DNA of 10,069 bases from an uncultured Collinsella sp. GTDB taxonomy: Bacteria > Actinomycetota > Coriobacteriia > Coriobacteriales > Coriobacteriaceae. A program made the translations under genes and the position numbers. Position 1 is the first letter of the stretch. The number at the start of each line of letters is the position of its first letter. Below, piece after piece: positions 1 to 5,375 of this stretch. The DNA is taken from contig USPH01000030.1 in the NCBI GenBank assembly GCA_900556515.1, positions 1-10,069 of the forward strand, read 5' to 3'. Below the pieces are notes generated by a model. The model made no database searches and had not been told where the DNA came from. It saw nothing but the letters and a program-made list of their open reading frames with translations.

Positions 1-14
1 GGGCTGTACCTGCC

Positions 15-104
15 GATATTGCCCATGAACGGGTTATGATGGCACACTCGCCCCTCATCCGGCCCTGCGGGGCCACCTTCCCCCCAGGGGAAGGCTTAAG
101 AGTT
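15..104. repeat. Intergenic GC-rich repeat, copy 1
   Basis: This element of about 90 bp is matched by 1500-1592. It begins 'gatattgccc', has a variable middle, then a 35-base block (51-85) identical in both copies, and ends at 'aagagtt'. It contains two hairpins: ggccc/gggcc (61-74, 4-base loop) and ccttcccc/ggggaagg (76-94, 3-base loop). Neither is followed by a T run on the minus strand, so it is not a textbook intrinsic terminator. It sits at the 3' end of the minus-strand membrane protein gene and overlaps its last two codons and stop. The left part may be cut by the window edge. Repeats of this style are, to my knowledge, common between genes in Faecalibacterium relatives; the name of the family is not known to me. 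Confidence 0.85.
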
Positions 105-1394
105 GGTATGCACGGCCTTGGGGTAGACCCGATGCATCCGGTCATTGCCGTAGTGCCCGTCGAGATAGACCTCGACGCTGTTGGACGCAGGTACGCCGTT
201 CAGGCGGTCATTGTACCGCACAAGCGCGGCGGAGCTGACGGCAATGTCCGCCGCCATAAAGATGCACAGTGCCCAGGTCAGCACTCTGCCGCCGCAGGGC
301 GGCAGCTTCTCGATGCAGGAGGAGATCGGCGGGAACAGCACCTTGAACCAGGCAATCGCCGCAAAGCCCCAGAAGAAGCAGTACAGCAGGTTGATGCGCC
401 CGCCCAGGTTGAACGGGATCGCGCTGTAGTCCCAGAACACCGCACCGAAAACGACCTCGGTGAAAACACTGCACAGGTACTCATACGCACCGCCCAGCAG
501 CGTGCCCATGACGAACAGCCAGCTGGCGGGCTTGTCCTTGTAGCGGTAGAGCAGCTGGGTGACCATGGCGATGGCCAGGCCCCACACGATGGAGAACGGC
601 CCCCACACGACGCTGGAGCGGCTCATCCACTCGCCGCCGGTGACGCGGCAGAAGATCGTCTCGGTGATGTCGCCGAGGAACGCGCCGATGAAGAACAGTA
701 AAATAATTTTATAAGGGCTGCACCCGGCGGCAAACGTGTCGGTCTGCTGCCGTTTGGGGCGGACAAAGGTCAGTGCGGGATGGGCCTTCGCCATACGGCG
801 CTCGACGTGGTCAAGGATCCACATGCCGCCGCGGACGGTCAGGTTTGCCAGACGGTTTTCTACAGCCGCGGCGGCGGGCCAGCGGTAGCGCAGGCCGGCC
901 ATGGCCAGCAGTGTGCCGACCAGATCGACGCAGAACACGACGAGCGCGGCCAGCAGCACAACAACCCAGATGCCGCGCGGCACAAGGCTGTACAGCGCCA
1001 GCAGCAGCGGGTTGCCCCATTTGAGTACGATAACGCCGAGCGCACCCCAGGTCAGCGACGCGCCGAGGCAGACATAGCCGTCCAGATTGAACGGCATGGC
1101 GCTGTAATCCCACCACCGGGTATGGGTCGTGTACTCCAGAATGTGCCCGCCGATCCACTCGATGACCGTGGCATAGACGGCGCTGAATACAAGCAGGAAG
1201 AACCGGCCCTCACGGATGTCGCCGAGGGCAAAGGTGATGACCAGCCCGCCGACGCCGTACAGAAGGCAGAGCGGACCGCTCAGCACGCCGCGGTCCTGAT
1301 ATTTGCGGTGCACGACGGCGGTAAAGAGGACCTCCCCCACCCAGCCGAGGAACGAGTAGGCGAAGAAGAGAAAAACAATTTGATAGAAGGTCAT
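96..1394 (-). CDS. CmpB-type putative ABC transporter permease, two-repeat membrane protein
   Basis: This 432-residue polytopic membrane protein resembles the 'putative ABC-transporter type IV' family (CmpB, PF06541). It opens with a hydrophobic stretch and the family signature FAYSFLGWVGEV (residues 11-22), followed by LSGPLCLLYGVGG. The domain occurs twice. WDYSAMPFNL at 95-104 recurs as WDYSAIPFNL at 321-330, and the FLGWVGEVLF region near 15-24 matches FLGDITETIF at 239-248. A basic cytoplasmic-looking linker (about 170-225) joins the halves. The ATG at 1394 has a good ribosome binding site (AGGAG, about 9 bases upstream). No ATPase subunit is nearby, so the transporter role rests only on the family name and the substrate is unknown. 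The last codons (Asn-Ser-stop) lie in the repeat at 15-104. Family placement is fairly sure; function is not. Confidence 0.85.
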   Translation of the reverse strand: MTFYQIVFLFFAYSFLGWVGEVLFTAVVHRKYQDRGVLSGPLCLLYGVGGLVITFALGDIREGRFFLLVFSAVYATVIEWIGGHILEYTTHTRWWDYSAMPFNLDGYVCLGASLTWGALGVIVLKWGNPLLLALYSLVPRGIWVVVLLAALVVFCVDLVGTLLAMAGLRYRWPAAAAVENRLANLTVRGGMWILDHVERRMAKAHPALTFVRPKRQQTDTFAAGCSPYKIILLFFIGAFLGDITETIFCRVTGGEWMSRSSVVWGPFSIVWGLAIAMVTQLLYRYKDKPASWLFVMGTLLGGAYEYLCSVFTEVVFGAVFWDYSAIPFNLGGRINLLYCFFWGFAAIAWFKVLFPPISSCIEKLPPCGGRVLTWALCIFMAADIAVSSAALVRYNDRLNGVPASNSVEVYLDGHYGNDRMHRVYPKAVHTNS

Positions 1395-1408
1395 AGGGGG
1401 CTCTCCTG
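1387..1408 (-). promoter_or_regulatory. Ribosome binding site of the CmpB-type gene
   Basis: On the minus strand an AGGAGAG stretch precedes the ATG at 1394 by about 6 bases. This supports that start over internal methionines. Confidence 0.6.
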
Positions 1409-1435
1409 TATGTGAAAAAAGTATCGGATGGAATG

Positions 1436-1592
1436 GCTTCCCCCAGGGGGGAAGCTGTCAGCGGCCCCGCCCGCTGACTGATGAGGGGAAAGCCTTGCGG
1501 ATATTGCCCGTAAATGGGTGGCGGAGGCAGACTCGCCCCTCATCCGGCCCTGCGGGGCCACCTTCCCCCCCAGGGGGAAGGCTTTAAGAGTT
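1436..1592. repeat. Head-to-head pair of GC-rich repeats
   Basis: This region fills most of the gap between queH and the membrane protein gene. The left arm (1436-1488) has two perfect hairpins: gcttccccc/gggggaagc (1436-1455, 2-base loop) and gtcagcgg/ccgctgac (1457-1478, 6-base loop), then 'gatgagggg' (1480-1488). The right half (1500-1592) is the second copy of the element at 15-104, with 'cccctcatc' (1536-1544) inverted relative to the left arm, then hairpins at 1546-1559 and about 1561-1581. The whole reads as two related modules facing each other across about 50 bases, like a non-coding MITE-type element. I see no open reading frame or transposase in it. The right end overlaps the last codons of queH. 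Confidence 0.75.
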
Positions 1593-2204
1593 TTGATTCT
1601 CCCTCTCCCGCTTGCTGAACACGCACCCGCAGTAATCCTGCCGGTACAGGCCGTACTCGGCGCTCAACTGTAAGCTGCGCTTGTAGCCGTCCTTTTTGCG
1701 GAACTCACTGGGCAGGAACGGCACGCCGTACTGCCTGCCCAGCTCGGTGCCAAGCTCGTTCAGCCGCACGGGGTCCTTCATCGGGGAGATCGAGAGCGTT
1801 GTGCAGTACCAGTCAAAGCCGTGGTCGGCGGCATAGCGAGCGGCCTGCTCCAGCCGCAGCCGATAGCAGACCGTGCAGCGCACGCCCTTCTCCGGCTCAT
1901 TTTCCAACCCCCTCACGGCGGTATAGAACTCCTGCGGGTCGTAGGGCAGCTCCACTACGGGGTAGTGATACCCGGCCTGCTCGACAAAGCGTTCCAGCTC
2001 GGCCTCGCGGCGGTGGTATTCCTCCGGCGGGTAGATGTTGGGATTGTAGTAAAGAATGGTCAGGTCAAAGTGCGCGGACAGGCGCTCCAGTGTTGCGCTC
2101 GAGCACGGCGCACAGCAGGCGTGCAGCAGCAGCTTCGGGCGGGTGCCGTCCAGCGTGCGCAGGACCTTTTCCATTTCAAGCTGATAGTTGATGCGGTTGG
2201 GCAT
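1584..2204 (-). CDS. queH: Epoxyqueuosine reductase QueH
   Basis: This 206-residue protein matches the QueH family (formerly DUF208, PF02677), which performs the last step of queuosine synthesis, reducing epoxyqueuosine in tRNA without cobalamin. The sequence shows the N-terminal HACCAPCSS motif (Cys30, Cys31, Cys34), YYNPNIYPPEEY (52-63), VRCTVCYRLRL (Cys110, Cys113), TTLSISPMKD (135-144) and a C-terminal YCGC (Cys192, Cys194). The double Cys and CxxC pairs are the expected iron-sulfur and iron ligands. Length is normal for the family. The ATG at 2204 is preceded by GAGGTCA, a fair ribosome binding site. No other queuosine gene is nearby. The Asn-Ser-stop end lies within the repeat at 1500-1592. 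The gene lies beside the apparent join and belongs to the left-hand genome. Confidence 0.93.
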   Translation of the reverse strand: MPNRINYQLEMEKVLRTLDGTRPKLLLHACCAPCSSATLERLSAHFDLTILYYNPNIYPPEEYHRREAELERFVEQAGYHYPVVELPYDPQEFYTAVRGLENEPEKGVRCTVCYRLRLEQAARYAADHGFDWYCTTLSISPMKDPVRLNELGTELGRQYGVPFLPSEFRKKDGYKRSLQLSAEYGLYRQDYCGCVFSKRERENQNS

Positions 2205-3280
2205 GGGTAGTGACCTCGTTTACACAGTGGCAGGGGTGCGGCGCTTGCGGCGGTGATAGCGTTTTCCAAGGCATTTGAGAGCACGCTAAACAGGTCGGCG
2301 TCACCTACGTGGATGGTTTCGGGTACGGCGGCGCGCAGGTTGGCGGTAATGCCGTTTCTATTGATATCCGAGTTAAATGACGAAAGCGCGATGTTTACGG
2401 TCTCGTTGGCGCAGAAGCGGCGTACGGCGGTGCGGTCGCCGGCTTCGCAGAGTTCGTCGATGCGATCGAGCGCCTCGTCGGTGTGGCCCTCCTCAATTAA
2501 AGCGGCCAGGCCGCGTAGGAAGTGGCGCATGTCGTGGCGCAGAATCGACAGCTCGCGCCCAGATTGACGCCAAGCCTCGAGCTCTTTGATGGCGGCGCTG
2601 TCGCGGGTTTCGAGCATCCAGCGCTCTCGCTCGGCGGTTTCCTTTTCTTCGTATTCGCGCAGGTAAACGGCAAGAAACATAAGGTAGAAGGCACAGAGCG
2701 CAAAGGCCAAAAACTCAACCGTCACCACCGAGCCCGAGTGGAACAGCGTGGTGTAGACGTTGGTGGCATAGTCAAAGACGTAATAGACGAGCGGCAGGAT
2801 TAAAAGGATGCCCAGCTCGGTGGTGCTTTTAATCGCCAAGCGTGGACCGATGTCGCCGGCCCAATGCAACAGGACGGCAAAGACGGCGAGTGTGGTCGCG
2901 ATGCGCGCCAGGTAGTACGCGATCTGAGAATCGGTTGCGGCAAATGCGGCGATGCCCATCCAATTGCTGAACTGGCAGCTCAGATAGGCACTCGTAATGC
3001 CGAGCACGGCAAGCAGCGGGCTCAGGCGGTAGCGCGCGCACAAATAGATGACGAGCGGCAGATGCACGACGAGCGGATATACCTGGCGGGCGAAAAGCTC
3101 GCCGCCGACGGCATTGGCGATCGAAAAGGCAGCGCCGGTCACGACGCCGACCAGCACCAGTTCAAGCGCATGACGCCGGTTGATCTCGACACCGCACAGC
3201 GCCGCCGAGGCAAAGACGCCAAAGAGCAGCGTCGTGGCGTGGTGGATTGCCCAAAGGATCATTTCGACCGAGGAGACCAT
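2060..3280 (-). CDS. AgrC-like sensor histidine kinase, 3' end replaced
   Basis: This is a membrane sensor kinase of the GHKL type that partners LytTR regulators. Residues 1 to about 205 are hydrophobic with roughly six membrane segments and no large extracellular domain. A charged linker (about 207-243) leads to the phospho-acceptor motif SILRHDMRHFL (His249). The ATP-binding domain begins and its N-box (SNALENAITAA, Asn336 and Asn340) is present, but the glycine-rich G boxes are missing. After about residue 349 the frame runs into queH DNA read out of frame, giving a basic, low-complexity tail ending at 2060. The genuine part is therefore about 2235-3280, and the encoded protein could not bind ATP normally. 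The ATG at 3280 overlaps the response regulator stop (TGATG) and follows GGGAGG, indicating translational coupling. Function of the intact gene: sensing an unknown, possibly peptide, signal. Confidence 0.8.
   Translation of the reverse strand: MVSSVEMILWAIHHATTLLFGVFASAALCGVEINRRHALELVLVGVVTGAAFSIANAVGGELFARQVYPLVVHLPLVIYLCARYRLSPLLAVLGITSAYLSCQFSNWMGIAAFAATDSQIAYYLARIATTLAVFAVLLHWAGDIGPRLAIKSTTELGILLILPLVYYVFDYATNVYTTLFHSGSVVTVEFLAFALCAFYLMFLAVYLREYEEKETAERERWMLETRDSAAIKELEAWRQSGRELSILRHDMRHFLRGLAALIEEGHTDEALDRIDELCEAGDRTAVRRFCANETVNIALSSFNSDINRNGITANLRAAVPETIHVGDADLFSVLSNALENAITAASAAPLPLCKRGHYPCPTASTISLKWKRSCARWTAPARSCCCTPAVRRARAQHWSACPRTLT
2212..2240. other. Join between two unrelated genomes
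   Basis: On the minus strand the kinase reads sensibly to ...NALENAITAASAAP (down to about 2236). From about 2216 down, the bases are the ribosome binding site and start of queH. The kinase frame continues across but becomes meaningless. No insertion sequence, target duplication or tRNA end is visible at the join. The exact base cannot be fixed by eye. Confidence 0.75.
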
Positions 3281-4002
3281 CAGCGCCTCCCGCCCTCAAA
3301 GCGCACCGCAAAGTAGGCGTCTTGGAATCCCTGCTTGCAGCTGCGCGAAAGCGGGATGCACGCGCCCGAGCGCATGACGATGTCCGTGCGGTCAAAGTGA
3401 TCGATATTGCGCAGGTTGACCTGGTAGCTGCGGTGGCATTTAAAGAAGACCGCGTTTTGCTCCAAGCGGTCCTCGACGCTGCGGAACGACTCGAGTGCCT
3501 CGATATCGCGTCCGTCGCGCAGGTGGAAGACCACGTGCTTGTTGCGCGCCTCGGCATATTCGATGTCGGACAGGCGCAAGGCGTGGTAGCCAAAGGAAGT
3601 TTTGATCACGAGCTCGTCGGTTGCCGCCGGGCGCATGCTCGAAAGCTCGTCGAGTAACTGTGCCAGGCGTTCGTAAGTCACGGGCTTGAGCAGATAGTCG
3701 AAGGCGCGGACCTCGTAGGATTCCAGCGCGAACTCGGGCGACGAGGTAAGGAACACCAGACGCACGGCGGTGTCGGCCTGGCGCAATTCGCGCGCGGTGT
3801 CCATGCCATTGACGAGCGGCATGATCATGTCGAGCAGGATGATGTCGGCGCGCGATGCGGCATGGCAGGCCAGCAGGTCCTCGCCGTGCGTGACGAGCGC
3901 AACATCGACCGCCGTGCCCGTCTCGGTCGACCAACGGTCGATCATCCGGTGCAGTCTATCTAGAAAAGCGACGTCGTCGTCGCAGGCAATAATCTTGAGC
4001 AT
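3280..4002 (-). CDS. LytTR-family response regulator
   Basis: This 240-residue two-component regulator has an N-terminal receiver domain (about 1-120) with acidic pocket CDDD (Asp8-Asp10), phospho-acceptor Asp58 in ILLDMIMP, Thr86 and Lys106 in LLKP. A LytTR DNA-binding domain follows (about 132-235), with typical features ARNKHVVFHLRDG, FFKCHRSYQVNL and the end SRSCKQGFQDAY. Members usually bind paired direct repeats upstream of secreted peptide, bacteriocin or virulence genes. I chose the ATG at 4002, not the upstream in-frame GTG-type start at 4050, because MLKIIACDDD is the canonical opening and AAGGGGG lies about 7 bases before it. The downstream kinase overlaps its stop codon by one base, so the two form one operon. 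Target genes are not visible here. Confidence 0.93.
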   Translation of the reverse strand: MLKIIACDDDVAFLDRLHRMIDRWSTETGTAVDVALVTHGEDLLACHAASRADIILLDMIMPLVNGMDTARELRQADTAVRLVFLTSSPEFALESYEVRAFDYLLKPVTYERLAQLLDELSSMRPAATDELVIKTSFGYHALRLSDIEYAEARNKHVVFHLRDGRDIEALESFRSVEDRLEQNAVFFKCHRSYQVNLRNIDHFDRTDIVMRSGACIPLSRSCKQGFQDAYFAVRFEGGRR

Positions 4003-4209
4003 TCTGAGCCCCCTTAGTAGTTCGATTTTGCCACATTGGGCGCGGACCACTCGCGGGGGAGCGCCCGTTCGTGCCTCATGGTGCGCAACTCGCGCCGAGC
4101 GGTATTGCGGTGGCGAAAGATGCCTCCTGCGCTATCGAGAGCTCGGCTATCCTCAGCTTGCCAGTTCGAAAATGGACCTGCCGCATGATTGAATCTTTAT
4201 TTCAACTTT

Positions 4210-4253
4210 ACACCTAGGTTTACAGCTGTCTTGTCAGCTGTAAACCTAGATGT
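4210..4253. promoter_or_regulatory. Predicted NiaR operator upstream of nadA
   Basis: A perfect 15-base inverted repeat (4214-4228 and 4235-4249, ctaggtttacagctg and its complement) surrounds the 6-base centre tcttgt. Allowing one mismatch, the arms extend to 19 bases (4210-4228 and 4235-4253). The core TGTCTTGTCA resembles the TGTCTTGACA-type core I recall for NiaR (YrxA) sites upstream of NAD synthesis genes; the recall is not exact. The operon downstream ends in a niaR gene, and the palindrome covers the likely -35 box, so binding would block transcription initiation. An RNA hairpin role is less likely because most of the palindrome lies upstream of the predicted transcription start. Confidence 0.8.
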
Positions 4254-4259
4254 CATACT
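4231..4259 (+). promoter_or_regulatory. Predicted sigma-70-type promoter of the NAD operon
   Basis: The -35 candidate TTGTCA (4231-4236, five of six matches) and -10 candidate CATACT (4254-4259, four of six) are separated by 17 bases. Transcription would start near 4266, giving a leader of about 30 bases before nadA. The -35 box lies in the centre and right arm of the palindrome. Confidence 0.6.
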
Positions 4260-4294
4260 AAAGCCCCAAGATTCGCCAAAAGAGAGGGGCCTTG

Positions 4295-5320
4295 ATGGCA
4301 CAGAGCGCGAACATGGATGCGTCGGAGCTTGCACGCGATATCGCGGCCGGCCTAGCATCGGCAACGACGGCAACGGAGCGTGCGGCATTGGTGCCCGCAG
4401 AGCTCGTCGAGGCCATTCAGCAACTTAAAACCCAACGCGACGCGGTGATCCTGGCGCACTATTACGTGGCGCCCGAGGTCCAGGCCGTGGCCGATTACGT
4501 CGGCGACAGCTTCTACCTGGCTAAGCTCGCCAAGAGCCTGCCGCAGCAGGCCATCGTGCTGTGCGGCGTGGAGTTTATGGGCGAGAGCGCCAAGCTGCTC
4601 AACCCCACCAAGACCGTGCTGCTGCCCGAGCCGGGCGCGGACTGCCCCATGGCGCACATGGTCAAGCGCGAGACAGTCGATGCGGCGCGCGCCGAGTACG
4701 GCGATGACCTTGCCGTGGTCTGCTACGTCAACTCCACGGTCGAGATCAAGAGCTGGAGCGACGTGTGCGTCACCAGCTCCAACGCCGTCAAGATCGTGTC
4801 CGAGCTGCCGCAGCAGCATATCCTGTTCATTCCCGACCAAAACCTCGGCCGCTTCGTAGCCGAGCAGGTGCCGCAAAAGCACGTCATTCTCAACAACGGC
4901 TACTGCCCGCGCCATCACATCATCACCGTCGAGCAGATCGTCGACGCGACGGAGGCCCACCCCGACGCGCTCGTGCTGGCGCATCCTGAGTGCAAGGCCG
5001 ACGTCTTGGCCGAGGCCGACTACATCGGCTCCACCGCCGGCATCATCAAGTACGCCGAGGAGTCCGACGCGAGCGAGTTCATTATCGTGACGGTCCGTGG
5101 CGTGCTCTACGAGCTCGAGCGCCGCTGCCAGGGCACCGGCAAGAAGTTCTACTTCCCCGCGGTGCAGCCCACCTGCGTCAACATGGATCTCATCACGCTC
5201 GAAAAGCTCGTGCGCTGTCTGGAGACGGGCGAGGGCGAGGTGCAGATTGGCGTGTCGGACGAGGCCGCCGATCAGGCCAAGCTCACGCTCGACCGCATGC
5301 TCGAGTACGCAGCGCGCTAG
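4295..5320 (+). CDS. nadA: Quinolinate synthase NadA
   Basis: This cytoplasmic [4Fe-4S] enzyme condenses iminoaspartate (from NadB) with dihydroxyacetone phosphate to quinolinate in de novo NAD synthesis. The 341 residues include AHYYVAPEVQAVADYVGDS (54-72), LCGVEFMGESAKLLNP (89-104) with Cys90, NGYCPRHH (201-208) with Cys204, HPEC (230-233) and QPTCVNM (291-297) with Cys294. Cys90, Cys204 and Cys294 match the three cluster ligands of the family in position and spacing. I chose ATG 4295, which follows AGAGAGGGG at about 5 bases; a TTG directly before it is in frame but less likely. An N-terminal extension of about 40 residues precedes the conserved core. It is the first gene of the nadABC-niaR operon. 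Confidence 0.97.
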   Translation: MAQSANMDASELARDIAAGLASATTATERAALVPAELVEAIQQLKTQRDAVILAHYYVAPEVQAVADYVGDSFYLAKLAKSLPQQAIVLCGVEFMGESAKLLNPTKTVLLPEPGADCPMAHMVKRETVDAARAEYGDDLAVVCYVNSTVEIKSWSDVCVTSSNAVKIVSELPQQHILFIPDQNLGRFVAEQVPQKHVILNNGYCPRHHIITVEQIVDATEAHPDALVLAHPECKADVLAEADYIGSTAGIIKYAEESDASEFIIVTVRGVLYELERRCQGTGKKFYFPAVQPTCVNMDLITLEKLVRCLETGEGEVQIGVSDEAADQAKLTLDRMLEYAAR

Positions 5321-5323
5321 AAC

Positions 5324-5358
5324 AATGCGGCATGAGGGACGGTCCCTTATGTCACATT
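5324..5358. repeat. REP-like palindrome between nadA and nadB
   Basis: The arms 5324-5340 and 5342-5358 are 17 bases long and complementary at 14 positions around one central base. Two of the three mismatches would be G-U pairs in RNA. The core is AGGGACGGTCCCT. It begins 3 bases after the nadA stop and ends 17 bases before the nadB start. It could be a dispersed palindromic repeat or an RNA hairpin that affects processing or relative expression of nadA and nadB. It has no T run, so it is not an intrinsic terminator. Confidence 0.7.
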
Positions 5359-5375
5359 CAAGGGAGAGGATTCCT

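Larger units (their letters stand above)
4003..4294. other. Divergent intergenic region, regulator to nadA
   Basis: This gap of 292 bases separates the minus-strand two-component operon from the plus-strand NAD operon. The half nearest nadA is AT-rich and holds the palindrome and promoter described separately. The half nearest the regulator (about 4020-4180) is GC-rich. I see no convincing coding frame, LytTR-type direct repeat or RNA structure in it, only a short gggcgc/gcgccc inverted repeat (4038-4066). Confidence 0.6.

Noticed and set aside
76..94. Intrinsic terminator at the CmpB-type gene end
   Set aside because: The hairpin is clear but lacks a following T run on the minus strand, so I list it only as part of the repeat.
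36..1415. Plus-strand frames opposite the CmpB-type gene (221 and 211 codons)
   Set aside because: Their translations are hydrophilic low-complexity shadows; the minus-strand frame has coherent membrane segments, motifs and a ribosome binding site.
2060..2235. Genuine kinase-QueH overlapping or fused coding region
   Set aside because: The kinase frame reads queH out of frame and yields no GHKL G-box sequence; the tail is an artefact of the join.
5349..5375. ATG 5349 as the nadB start
   Set aside because: It lies in the arm of the palindrome with a poorly spaced Shine-Dalgarno, whereas GTG 5376 has a strong, well spaced one and gives the usual NadB N-terminus.
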